Source: KBS-96 sp963722585
GTDB taxonomy: Bacteria; Acidobacteriota; Terriglobia; Bryobacterales; Bryobacteraceae
Direction of reading: 5' to 3'
DNA length: 64,000 nucleotides
Assembly: GCA_963722585.1 (NCBI GenBank)
Contig: CAVRNU010000042.1
Location: 28,310 to 92,309 of the forward strand
Positions 17,757 through 26,081 of the stretch are shown here, piece by piece (within the stretch, counting starts at the first letter, position 1; every line of letters begins with the position of its first letter). The translations under genes and the position numbers were made by a program. Under the pieces are notes generated by a model. It searched no databases, was not told the DNA's origin, and saw only the letters and a list, made by a program, of their open reading frames with translations.

Positions 17757-18629
17757 ATGAACCTCAAGCCCGCTGTACCGCTCGCGCTCTGCTATCTCCT
17801 TGCTTTGCCATCATTTAGCTGGTGGGAGACGGGGCATCGCACCATTGCCCGCATCGCCGCCTCTTACCTGAACCCCAAAACCCGGACGCGGGTCTCTCAA
17901 ATTCTCGGCGTCAAAGACACCCCGCAGTCCGTCGCCAACGCCATGGCGCAGGCCTCAACCTGGGCCGATGAAACCAGGGAGCAGACCAAAACCGGCGAGT
18001 GGCACTACATTGACCTGGCATTTCAGGACTCCGAAAAGGACATTGCGAAACGCTGTCCCGAGGAAAACTGTGTCACTGCCCGGATCGAGATCTTTACGCG
18101 CCAGCTTGGTCGCCGCATCCCGACCGGTCTGAGCGACCGCGACGCGCTTCGTTACCTGGTCCATTTCGTCGGCGACGTTCATCAGCCGCTGCACACCATC
18201 TCGGACGCCGACCTGGGCGGAAACTGCGAGCGGATCACCCCGGTGAACGAAGCCAAGAACCTGCACGCGCTGTGGGACGGCGGTATTGTGAGCTCGTTGC
18301 ATTCGACCGACGTTCAACTCGCGGACAACCTCGAAGGCTATATCGGACGGCTCAGCGGAGGAGAACGAAGAAGCTGGTCGAAAGGCGACGCGAAAAGCTG
18401 GACTTGGGAATCGCACAAGCTCGCTGAGCAGGATATCTATCAGCGCCTTCACATTCCCCTCGAACCCGTTGTCTTTCCGAAAACCTGCCAGGCCGCGCCA
18501 GCGGAAATTGCAAACTTCCGGCCTTATATCGATTCGCTTTACATCAATGACATGAAGCCGGTCGTGCGCGACCAGCTCTCGAAAGCCGGCCTGCGTCTGG
18601 CCCGCGTTCTCAATCAGACCCTGAAGTAA
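17757..18629 (+). CDS. Secreted S1/P1-type zinc nuclease
   Basis: About 290 residues with a signal peptide (MNLKPAVPLALCYLLALPSF). After cleavage the mature chain starts at or next to Trp in WWETGHR; in S1/P1 nucleases the N-terminal Trp amine and carbonyl bind zinc. Other predicted zinc ligands are visible: His in ETGHR, Asp in STWADE, His in WHYIDL, the LVHFVGDVHQPLH block and His/Asp in NLHALWD. Such enzymes cut single-stranded DNA and RNA, here probably in the periplasm or outside for phosphate or nucleotide scavenging. The frame extends upstream to GTG 17703, but the ATG at 17757 puts the signal peptide in place. It converges on the nitroreductase gene with a 20-bp tail overlap. Confidence 0.9.
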   Translation: MNLKPAVPLALCYLLALPSFSWWETGHRTIARIAASYLNPKTRTRVSQILGVKDTPQSVANAMAQASTWADETREQTKTGEWHYIDLAFQDSEKDIAKRCPEENCVTARIEIFTRQLGRRIPTGLSDRDALRYLVHFVGDVHQPLHTISDADLGGNCERITPVNEAKNLHALWDGGIVSSLHSTDVQLADNLEGYIGRLSGGERRSWSKGDAKSWTWESHKLAEQDIYQRLHIPLEPVVFPKTCQAAPAEIANFRPYIDSLYINDMKPVVRDQLSKAGLRLARVLNQTLK

Positions 18630-19248
18630 AGGCAGGCCGGTTCCAGTCGCCGGTAAATGCAATCTCAGCCAGCGGCTTGCGCGTTCTCGGTGCCAGTTCC
18701 CGCTCCCGCAACTTATCTGGCAGCGTATTCGGATCGCCCGCATAACCTACCGCCACCGCTGTCAGCGCTTCGTATTCCTCTGGAATATGAAATACTTCAC
18801 GAGCTTTCTCCGGTTCTAGCCCAGCCATCATGTGAACGTGAAGTCCTAGAGCTGCCGCCTGAAAGACCAATGAACCCAGAGACAGCCCTACATCGTGTTT
18901 AGCCCAGCGATTTTCGCTGCCGTTGCTCGAGGTCTTCTTTGCCACGGCCAGCATAAGAAGCGGCGCATTCTTGGCCCAACCTTGATTGAACTCGACGAGC
19001 GTGCTCAAGACTTTCTCGAAATTTTCGCGGTCTTCCTTCGCCGCGACGATAAACCGCCACGGCTGTTCATTGCTCGACGACGGAGCCCATCGCGCGGCTT
19101 CAAGCAGGGCTTTAAGATCCTCGCGCGCTACAGACTTGTTCTGAAATGCTCTCGGACTCCAGCGCTCTCGAATGTGAGGGTGTAGGTTGGCTTTTGTGTC
19201 CGCCGGCTTGCGCGGCGAAATTCCGATTGACTTACCGCTGGTTGCCAT
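18610..19248 (-). CDS. Nitroreductase-family flavoprotein
   Basis: A 212-residue protein of the FMN-dependent nitroreductase family. Near the N-terminus it has RERWSPRAF and ARWAPSSSNEQPWRFIV, the FMN-binding part. LGSLVFQAAALGLHVHMMAG and VAVGYAGDP in the second half are also typical. Members reduce quinones, nitro compounds or flavins with NAD(P)H; the substrate here cannot be told. Its last 20 bp overlap the end of the convergent S1/P1 nuclease gene. It is divergent from the OsmC gene, so both may belong to an oxidative stress response. Confidence 0.92.
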   Translation of the reverse strand: MATSGKSIGISPRKPADTKANLHPHIRERWSPRAFQNKSVAREDLKALLEAARWAPSSSNEQPWRFIVAAKEDRENFEKVLSTLVEFNQGWAKNAPLLMLAVAKKTSSNGSENRWAKHDVGLSLGSLVFQAAALGLHVHMMAGLEPEKAREVFHIPEEYEALTAVAVGYAGDPNTLPDKLRERELAPRTRKPLAEIAFTGDWNRPAFTSGSD

Positions 19249-19348
19249 TGTCCTGTAGACTCGCCATCCGCCATTCAGGATTCAGAAACCAGAACCAGCC
19301 GGACCGGCATCTACGGAGTGCGGCCAAAGGAATAATATAGGAGACCTT

Positions 19349-19804
19349 ATGAAACGTACTGCTTCTGCACAATGGACTGGCGATCTGACCAACGGCGGAG
19401 GGACGCTCTCGACGGCAAGCGGTGTCCTCTCGTCAACGCCCTATTCTTATAAATCGCGTTTCGAGCAGGGATCGGGAACCAATCCGGAAGAACTGCTGGC
19501 AGCCGCGCACGCCGGCTGTTTCACCATGGCGTTGTCGCTCATGCTGGGCCAAGCCGGGATGAAGCCGCAAAGCCTCGAAACCACCTGCACGATCACGCTC
19601 GAAAAACGCGGCGAGGGCTTTTCGATTACTCAAAGCCACCTCGATCTGAAGGCGAAAGTGCCAGGGGCTTCAAAAGAAGCCTTCGAAACGGCGGTTCAAC
19701 AAGCGAAGACAAACTGCCCGGTCTCGAAGCTCTTCGACGCTGAGATCACCTTGAACTCCACGCTCGAATCGCAGCAATCCACCGAAGCAGCGTCCAGGCG
19801 GTGA
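19349..19804 (+). CDS. osmC: OsmC-family organic hydroperoxide reductase
   Basis: A 151-residue protein with the OsmC fold signature. The first catalytic cysteine is in EELLAAAHAGCFTMALS and the second in AKTNCPVSKLF; together they reduce organic hydroperoxides. The N-terminal KRTASAQWTGDLTNGGGTLS matches the OsmC rather than the Ohr branch. The ATG has AGGAGA six bases upstream. It is divergent from the nitroreductase gene. Confidence 0.95.
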   Translation: MKRTASAQWTGDLTNGGGTLSTASGVLSSTPYSYKSRFEQGSGTNPEELLAAAHAGCFTMALSLMLGQAGMKPQSLETTCTITLEKRGEGFSITQSHLDLKAKVPGASKEAFETAVQQAKTNCPVSKLFDAEITLNSTLESQQSTEAASRR

Positions 19805-19816
19805 TCGAGAGCGTTT

Positions 19817-19886
19817 TCCGCGAAGGAATTGAAAGCCTCAATCCGAAAAGGATATTCTGACCGTCGTAGCCAATTCCCTTCGCGGA
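19817..19886. repeat. 15-bp inverted repeat before sdhC whose 3' arm touches the ribosome site
   Basis: TCCGCGAAGGAATTG (19817-19831) pairs with CAATTCCCTTCGCGGA (19871-19886) with one bulged base and a 39-nt loop. The 3' arm overlaps the first bases of the GGAG ribosome site (19884-19887) of the sdhC-like gene, eight bases before its ATG. It could be a translational control hairpin or a protein-binding operator. Confidence 0.6.
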
Positions 19887-19895
19887 GAACCATAC

Positions 19896-20699
19896 ATGTC
19901 TTCGATCGACATCCCTTTAGAGGGCGGTCGCTTTGGCAACACCACACGTCGCGATCTGTGGTGGATTCAACCTCTGTTGACGTTTCTCGGGCTTTCGCTC
20001 TTCATCGTCTATTCAACATGGGCTGCATTTCAGGGCCAATATTACAGGTTCGGGCCTTACCTGTCTCCGTTCTATTCACCCGAGCTTTTTGGTAATCCGC
20101 TTCATGCCTGGTTTGGAGTCTGGCCCCGCTGGTGGCCTTCGTGGGCGCCGGTCTCAGCAGCCCTCCTCATCCTATGGGCGCCCGGCGGATTCCGGGTTAC
20201 TTGCTACTACTATCGCGGAGCGTATTACAAAGCCTTCTGGGCCGACCCTCCGTCCTGCACCGTTGGAGAACCTAGAAAAAGCTACCGCGGCGAGCGTTCC
20301 TTTCCGTTAATCCTGCAAAACATTCATCGCTATTTCCTGTATCTCGCCCTTATCTTTCTCGTTATACTCGCGCTCGATGTTTGGAGGGCTTTGTGGTTCG
20401 TGAATCCTCAAACTGGGCAGGCGCAGTTCGGCATCGGTGTAGGAACGCTCGTTTTGGCCGTGAACGTTGTGCTCCTTGCCTGCTACACGTTCGGCTGTCA
20501 CTCGCTGCGCCATCTGGTGGGTGGACGCGCTGATGAAATCTCCAAGTCGCCCGTTCGCAAAACCAGCTACGCCTGCGTCACTTGCATGAACCGGCGCCAT
20601 ATGCTGTTCGCCTGGACAAGCCTGTTCTCGGTCATGTTCGCGGACCTCTACGTACGGCTTTGCGCCATGGGAATCTGGTCCGACTGGAGAATTTTTTGA
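19896..20699 (+). CDS. sdhC: Succinate dehydrogenase membrane anchor subunit (Sdh1-like)
   Basis: A 267-residue integral membrane protein with about five hydrophobic helices (for example TFLGLSLFIVYSTWAAF, ALLILWAPGGF, YFLYLALIFLVILALDVW, LVLAVNVVLLACYTFG). It has an aromatic-rich N-terminus and a conserved-looking C-terminal cytoplasmic stretch, KTSYACVTCMNRRHM. It lies directly before and overlaps sdhA, and resembles the single large anchor I recall for mycobacterial Sdh1 (Rv0249c type) rather than the small SdhC plus SdhD pair. It would anchor the complex and pass electrons to quinone. His residues lie in helices, but I cannot say whether haem b is bound. GGAG lies eight bases before the ATG. 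Confidence 0.82.
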   Translation: MSSIDIPLEGGRFGNTTRRDLWWIQPLLTFLGLSLFIVYSTWAAFQGQYYRFGPYLSPFYSPELFGNPLHAWFGVWPRWWPSWAPVSAALLILWAPGGFRVTCYYYRGAYYKAFWADPPSCTVGEPRKSYRGERSFPLILQNIHRYFLYLALIFLVILALDVWRALWFVNPQTGQAQFGIGVGTLVLAVNVVLLACYTFGCHSLRHLVGGRADEISKSPVRKTSYACVTCMNRRHMLFAWTSLFSVMFADLYVRLCAMGIWSDWRIF

Positions 20700-22507
20700 T
20701 GGCGGAATACCAGGCGCACCACTACGATGTGCTGGTAATTGGGGCGGGTGGAGCAGGGTTAAGAGCAGCAATCGAGGCGTCGGCAAATGGCGTTCGCGTC
20801 GGTGTTGTCACCAAGAGCCTGTTGGGGAAAGCACACACGGTAATGGCCGAGGGGGGCATTGCCGCCGCCCTCGCCAACACTGACGAACGCGATAACTGGA
20901 GAGTTCATTTCGCCGACACTATGCGTGGCGGTCAGTACCTGAACAACTGGCGCGTGGCCGAGCTGCACGCCAAAGAAGCGCCGGCCCGCGTCCGGGAACT
21001 GGAAGCCTGGGGCGCGTTGTTCGACCGCACAAAAGACGGACGCATCCTGCAGCGCAACTTCGGCGGCCATCGCTATCCGCGTCTCGCACATGTGGGCGAC
21101 CGCACAGGGCTCGAAATGATACGCACCTTGCAGGATCATGGCGTTCATCTCGGCATGGACGTCCACATGGAATGCACAATCCTCGCCTTGTTGAAGGACG
21201 ATGGCCGCATCGCCGGCGCGTTCGGTTACGAGCGCGAACGAGGCCGCTTCCTTCTTTTTCAGGCTCGGGCGGTTGTGCTCGCCACCGGGGGCATCGGCCG
21301 CGCTTACGAAATTACGAGCAATAGTTGGGAGTACACCGGCGATGGACATTCGCTCGCCTATCGGGCCGGCGCGTCTTTAACGGACATGGAATTCGTTCAG
21401 TTCCATCCCACCGGCATGATCTGGCCTCCCAGCGTTCGAGGCATTCTCGTCACCGAAGGAGTGCGCGGCGAAGGCGGCGTTCTCCGCAATAAAGACGGCA
21501 AGCGATTCATGTTCGACGACATCCCCGAGAATTATCGAGCACAAACGGCCGAGACCGAAGACGAGGGATGGCGATACACTCAAGGCGATAGGAACGCCCG
21601 CCGTCCTCCCGAATTGCTGACGCGCGACCACGTAGCGCGCTGTATCGTCCGGGAAGTTCGCGAAGGGCGTGGCTCGCCGCATGGCGGCGTCTTTCTGGAT
21701 ATTTCGTGGATCAAGGCCCGGATGCCGGACGCCGCCGCCCATATCAAGCGCAAGCTGCCCAGCATGTATCACCAGTTCAAGCAACTCGCGGATATCGACA
21801 TCACGGAACAGCCGATGGAGATTGGACCGACCACTCACTACATGATGGGCGGCGTCAGGGTCGATGCAGATACGCAGATGTCCGATGTGCCGGGACTCTT
21901 CGCCGCCGGTGAATGCGCGGCGGGTCTACATGGAGCAAATCGGTTGGGGGGAAATTCGCTCTCCGATTTACTAGTTTTCGGAAAGCGGGCGGGTGAATAT
22001 GCAGCTCAATTTGCGAAGGAAAATGGAGCCCCGAAGGTGTACGAGACCCAACTCGACAGTCTCGCCCGGAATGCGCTCGCGCCTTTTGAACGGAACGGCG
22101 AGAATCCCTACCAAATCCAAAGCGATTTGCAGCACATGATGCAGGATTTGGCGGGAATCGTAAGGCTCGCGGACGAGCTTGAACGCGCCCTCGAAGAACT
22201 CCGCAAATTACGCGAAAGAGCTCGCGGTGTGGGTGTGGCGGGAAACCGAGAATACAATGGCGGCTGGCACACCGCTTTGGATTTGCCCAACCTGCTCACC
22301 GTATCCGAACTGATTACGCGCGCCGCCATCGAGCGCAAGGAGAGCCGGGGCGCGCATTTCCGCGACGATTACCCGCAAAAAGATGAGGTTGCGGGGCGAT
22401 GTAACATCATTCTGCGGCTCGGCTCCATGGACGAGCCGCAACTGACGCGCGAGCCGCTCAAGGAAATGCCGCCCGAGCTGAAGCAGGTGATTGAAGAAAT
22501 GAAATAG
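20699..22507 (+). CDS. sdhA: Succinate dehydrogenase flavoprotein subunit
   Basis: About 602 residues. The FAD-binding fold starts at YDVLVIGAGGAGLRAAIEA. KAHTVMAEGGIAAAL contains the histidine that normally carries covalent FAD. Substrate-site features include MEFVQFHPTG, TEGVRGEGGVLRN and GLHGANRLGGNSLSDLLVFG. It oxidises succinate to fumarate. The start is the ATG that overlaps the sdhC stop as TGATG (20697-20701); the frame could extend upstream to 20582, but that would overlap sdhC by over 100 bp. It is followed 15 bp later by sdhB, giving the order C-A-B. Confidence 0.95.
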   Translation: MAEYQAHHYDVLVIGAGGAGLRAAIEASANGVRVGVVTKSLLGKAHTVMAEGGIAAALANTDERDNWRVHFADTMRGGQYLNNWRVAELHAKEAPARVRELEAWGALFDRTKDGRILQRNFGGHRYPRLAHVGDRTGLEMIRTLQDHGVHLGMDVHMECTILALLKDDGRIAGAFGYERERGRFLLFQARAVVLATGGIGRAYEITSNSWEYTGDGHSLAYRAGASLTDMEFVQFHPTGMIWPPSVRGILVTEGVRGEGGVLRNKDGKRFMFDDIPENYRAQTAETEDEGWRYTQGDRNARRPPELLTRDHVARCIVREVREGRGSPHGGVFLDISWIKARMPDAAAHIKRKLPSMYHQFKQLADIDITEQPMEIGPTTHYMMGGVRVDADTQMSDVPGLFAAGECAAGLHGANRLGGNSLSDLLVFGKRAGEYAAQFAKENGAPKVYETQLDSLARNALAPFERNGENPYQIQSDLQHMMQDLAGIVRLADELERALEELRKLRERARGVGVAGNREYNGGWHTALDLPNLLTVSELITRAAIERKESRGAHFRDDYPQKDEVAGRCNIILRLGSMDEPQLTREPLKEMPPELKQVIEEMK

Positions 22508-22522
22508 GCGAAGAGAATATTC

Positions 22523-23269
22523 ATGCCCACAGCAACATTTCGGATCTGGCGCGGTCAAGACGGAGAAGGCGATTTTCACGACTATGAGATTGAGATCTCT
22601 CCTGGCATGGTCGTACTCGACGCGGTTCATCGCATCCAAGCCGAGCAAGCCAACGATTTGGCCGTGCGATGGAACTGCAAGGCTGGTAAGTGCGGATCGT
22701 GCTCGGCGGAGATAAATGGAAATCCGCGGCTCATGTGCATGACGAGGCTTAGCTCGTTATCGCTCGATCAGCCAGTGATGCTCGAGCCCATGAAGTGCTT
22801 CCCGCCGGTGAAAGATCTGGTGACGGATGTTTCGTGGAACTACCGCGTAAAGAAAACAATTAAGCCGTTTAAGCCGCGCCCGCCTGATGCCCCCGACGGA
22901 ACCTGGCGAATGGCACAGGACGACGTGGACCGCGTTCAGGAATTCCGCAAGTGCATCGAGTGCTATCTCTGCCAGGACGTCTGCCATGTCCTGCGCGAGC
23001 ACACGTTGCATAATCACTTCATCGGCCCCCGGTTTCTCGTCTACACAGCGGCGCTCGAAATGCATCCACTCGATACGGAAAACCGCCTGAACGACCTGCG
23101 AACAGACCACGGGATAGGCTATTGCAACATCACCAAATGTTGCACGAAAGTATGTCCCGAAGGCATCACGATTACAGACAATGCCATCATTCCACTGAAA
23201 GAACGCGTGGTCGACGAATACTTCGATCCGCTGGGAAAACTGTTCCGAATCTTCAGCAATAGCAAATGA
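22523..23269 (+). CDS. sdhB: Succinate dehydrogenase iron-sulfur subunit
   Basis: A 248-residue electron-transfer subunit. The N-terminal [2Fe-2S] domain has WNCKAGKCGSCSAEI followed by a further Cys in NPRLMC. The C-terminal ferredoxin-like domain has CIECYLCQDVC and CCTKVCPEGI, supplying ligands for the [4Fe-4S] and [3Fe-4S] centres. It passes electrons from SdhA flavin to the membrane subunit. It lies 15 bp after sdhA in the same operon. Confidence 0.95.
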   Translation: MPTATFRIWRGQDGEGDFHDYEIEISPGMVVLDAVHRIQAEQANDLAVRWNCKAGKCGSCSAEINGNPRLMCMTRLSSLSLDQPVMLEPMKCFPPVKDLVTDVSWNYRVKKTIKPFKPRPPDAPDGTWRMAQDDVDRVQEFRKCIECYLCQDVCHVLREHTLHNHFIGPRFLVYTAALEMHPLDTENRLNDLRTDHGIGYCNITKCCTKVCPEGITITDNAIIPLKERVVDEYFDPLGKLFRIFSNSK

Positions 23270-23306
23270 AGGTCTCGGTCAAGTTATTCAGTTCCAAGGA
23301 GGTTCT

Positions 23307-23807
23307 ATGGAATTTGAACTGAAACCGCTTTCAAGCGCTGCCATTCCTGCAGCGCTCGAAAAGGCGCACCTCTACCGCTTGCTGAATGAGCCCTGGCAAG
23401 CGGAAAGCATTTGTGAAGATGTTTTGAAAATAGAGCCACGCAACCAGACCGCGCTGGTGACGCTTCTGCTCGCGATTACCGACCAGTTTGGCGAGCAGGT
23501 TTCGGCGGGCCGAGCGCGAGCCGTTCTATCCGCCTTGGAAGGCGAGTACGAACGGGCGTACTACGCGGGCATTATTTTGGAGCGGTCCGCGAGAGCGCGG
23601 ATGCGGCATGGGCTTCCGGACACGAATTGCAAGGCTTATGAGGAGTTCATCGAGGCGATGGCCGCATACGAGCGCGCCGCGGCTCTACGCCCCCCAGACA
23701 ACGACGACGCGGTGCTGCGCTGGAATACGTGTGCTCGCACCCTGTCAACCCATCACGAGCTTCATCAGCGGCCGGAAGAAACCCTTACCCCCGTGCTCGA
23801 CGACTGA
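23307..23807 (+). CDS. TPR-like protein at the end of the sdh operon
   Basis: A 166-residue soluble protein made of helical TPR-like repeats (ALEKAHLYRLLNEPWQAESICEDVLKIEP, then AYEEFIEAMAAYERAAALRPP). There is no signal peptide or membrane segment. It starts 37 bp after sdhB with a strong AAGGAGG site six bases before its ATG, so it is probably co-transcribed with sdhCAB. A protein-interaction role, perhaps in SDH assembly, is inferred only from position. The convergent gene downstream ends 10 bp away. Confidence 0.75.
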   Translation: MEFELKPLSSAAIPAALEKAHLYRLLNEPWQAESICEDVLKIEPRNQTALVTLLLAITDQFGEQVSAGRARAVLSALEGEYERAYYAGIILERSARARMRHGLPDTNCKAYEEFIEAMAAYERAAALRPPDNDDAVLRWNTCARTLSTHHELHQRPEETLTPVLDD

Positions 23808-23816
23808 CTTTACCCT

Positions 23817-25997
23817 TCAACTTGCAAAATCGATCGCCACCACTTCGTGCAAGCCGATCGAAGGAACCTCCAGATCGATCGAACCATTATTCTCTCGAAA
23901 CGGAACTGACTTTTTCGAAACCAGCAAATGTACTTTCGCAGCTCGCCGGTTACCGGGGATGCGGACTTGCAGACGCTGCCCCGGCAAAGGGATAATCGCC
24001 CGAACCGGGCCCTTCATCATCATCGGATTGGTCAAGTTCACCAGATGAACGGTCATCGAGTCCGATTGACTCCAGGCAGTGACATCGAGAACGCCCGGCC
24101 CTTTAACTGTGACCGGAGGTGGCTCGTTCGTAGCCCAATGAATGCTGTTTTCAAGCAGCCTCGCGTGATCGACATTCAAGACATCCCAAAACGTCCGGTC
24201 AATGTCGCATGGAAAATAAATCACTCGGCCTCGGCCCAGCTCCCGGACGACAACACCAGCTTCTTTCTCCTTCGAAGGTCTGGGAAACACTTCCTCCATG
24301 GGAAGGTCGGGATACGAGGGCACTACAGTTAGTGGCGTTTGTATTTGCGCATCGGTTGCTTTCACCCGCACCGCATGCACCCCGTTAATGATCCGGCCGG
24401 CATTCTCAAAACCTTCGAGCAACGGGTGAAAGCCGCCTGTTTCAGCATCTTTTTCAAGAGCCAGGTAGGAGTTTCGCATCGGCCCCTGTACCTGTCCATC
24501 AGAAGACACGCCAAATAGCGACGCGAGTCCGAAGTCTCTGCGCCTCTGGCCCCTCTCGTTGTAAAGCGATGTCTCGAAAGTAGCGATGACGCTTCCCCCT
24601 CGCTGAACGAAATCCCGAATCTGGCTGCATTGTTCATCGGAAAGAGCAGCGATGTTGGGCAGAATCAGCGTCCGGAATTGATCGACATTCCGCGCATCCA
24701 ACATCCGATCGTGAACCATCTCGAACGGAATTCTCGCCTCAATCAGCGCCTGATAAAAACCGAGAGCCGGATCCTCCACTTTGGCGCGCGCCGCGTCCCC
24801 GCCATAGAACGCCGCAGTCTGCTGCGAATACACAATCGCCACGCGCGCGAGCGGCTTCTGGTTTCGAAGATATTGTTCGTTCTGGTAATGCCACTGATAA
24901 AGCTCTTCGACGACCGGGAGCCACCGGCGGTCGATTAATTTCGCATTGAACTTTGTGAACCAGGGCCGCAATCCGTTCGCCATTCCGTCCACAACCCACA
25001 ACCGGATCTCGTCGCCATTCTGCACCGAATCCTTCCATCGATTCTCGTCTTCCAAACCAACGCTGAAAATTCCCGCCACCGGCTTGGCCTCCAACGTGGC
25101 GCGATACTCCTTGGCATTCTTCCCGTTTGTCCACGGCGGCATCAGTCCGTGGCGGCCCTGCCGGTCTGCAAACAGTGTCGGCGCGAGCTCTCCAATCGTC
25201 TTCATATCCAGTTCGCTCAACGCGCCTCCGCCCGCGTTCGCAAGGTAGCTTGCGTTTGGATTAATTTCTTTGATCTTCGAATCCCACAAACGCCACAGCT
25301 CAAACAATCGCTGCTCGCGCCAGATTATGTATTCCCGCCGCGCCGGATTCTGTGGATCGGTTGTGCGCGGCAACTCGAGACTCGCAAATCGCCGGAAATT
25401 TTCCTGGCAGTGGATGCAATAGCACATACCGGAACCAGCCCAGCGGTTTGCAAAAATACCGTCGGGCTCGTACCCAGTCATGATTTCCGCGATCACCCCT
25501 GTCATGAACTCGAAATTGTAAGGGCCCAGCGCGCATGTCACCCAAAAATCCTTGTCCGCCCAATGCCGCCTTTTCTGCCCGCTGGCATCAACGGCAATCC
25601 AATCCGGATGCGCCTCATAGACGTCCTCATGAGCGGCATGCGGATCGATTCTCGCGACCACATTCATGTCTTGGTCGCGGCAGCCTTTCACCATATCGCC
25701 AAACGGATCGCGATCGCCCAGCCATTTACTTCGATAATGCAGGGGAATCTTCGTCGGATAGAAAGCCACGCAGCCCCCGGCGCTCAGACACGCCGCATCC
25801 GCGTGAATCCGACGGAAATACTCGAGCCAGAAGGTAGCATCGAAATTCCCGGGATCGTCTTCCACGAAAGCAAGCTGAGCCCATCGCATGGGATGGCCGT
25901 ACCACGGCTCTTTCGTTTCCATTGCGCCGGCGGAAACCGCGGCCGAAGACAATAAACTGCCCATCGTCGAGACCTGCAAAAAGCTGCGCCGATTCAT
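23817..25997 (-). CDS. Tat-exported glycoside-hydrolase-like protein with beta-galactosidase trimerisation-type domain
   Basis: A 726-residue protein with a twin-arginine signal (MNRRSFLQVSTMGSLLSSAA). Residues ~35-380 look like a TIM-barrel hydrolase of the GHL6/GH42-related kind (RWAQLAFVEDDPG, WIAVDASGQKRRHW, MTGYEPDGIFANRWAG, CYCIHCQENFRRF). Residues ~400-600 resemble the GH42 trimerisation, glutamine-amidotransferase-like domain (VAIVYSQQTAAFYGG, FRTLILPNIAALSDEQCSQI, FVQRGGSVIATFETSLY). A beta-sandwich tail follows. I expect a periplasmic or secreted sugar hydrolase, but cannot name catalytic acids or substrate with confidence. It stands alone, divergent from the ASPIC/UnbV gene. Confidence 0.75.
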   Translation of the reverse strand: MNRRSFLQVSTMGSLLSSAAVSAGAMETKEPWYGHPMRWAQLAFVEDDPGNFDATFWLEYFRRIHADAACLSAGGCVAFYPTKIPLHYRSKWLGDRDPFGDMVKGCRDQDMNVVARIDPHAAHEDVYEAHPDWIAVDASGQKRRHWADKDFWVTCALGPYNFEFMTGVIAEIMTGYEPDGIFANRWAGSGMCYCIHCQENFRRFASLELPRTTDPQNPARREYIIWREQRLFELWRLWDSKIKEINPNASYLANAGGGALSELDMKTIGELAPTLFADRQGRHGLMPPWTNGKNAKEYRATLEAKPVAGIFSVGLEDENRWKDSVQNGDEIRLWVVDGMANGLRPWFTKFNAKLIDRRWLPVVEELYQWHYQNEQYLRNQKPLARVAIVYSQQTAAFYGGDAARAKVEDPALGFYQALIEARIPFEMVHDRMLDARNVDQFRTLILPNIAALSDEQCSQIRDFVQRGGSVIATFETSLYNERGQRRRDFGLASLFGVSSDGQVQGPMRNSYLALEKDAETGGFHPLLEGFENAGRIINGVHAVRVKATDAQIQTPLTVVPSYPDLPMEEVFPRPSKEKEAGVVVRELGRGRVIYFPCDIDRTFWDVLNVDHARLLENSIHWATNEPPPVTVKGPGVLDVTAWSQSDSMTVHLVNLTNPMMMKGPVRAIIPLPGQRLQVRIPGNRRAAKVHLLVSKKSVPFRENNGSIDLEVPSIGLHEVVAIDFAS

Positions 25998-26081
25998 CTT
26001 GCACCTGCTTCAGGATTTGCTCCAACTATACTGAAGAGCATCCAACAAAAGTGAGACACTCTCACGTGAGAAGTTCGAACG

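Noticed and set aside
25149..25955. 268-codon plus-strand frame opposite the glycoside-hydrolase-like gene
   Set aside because: It lies wholly inside a well-supported minus-strand gene, with atypical residue use and no start signal.
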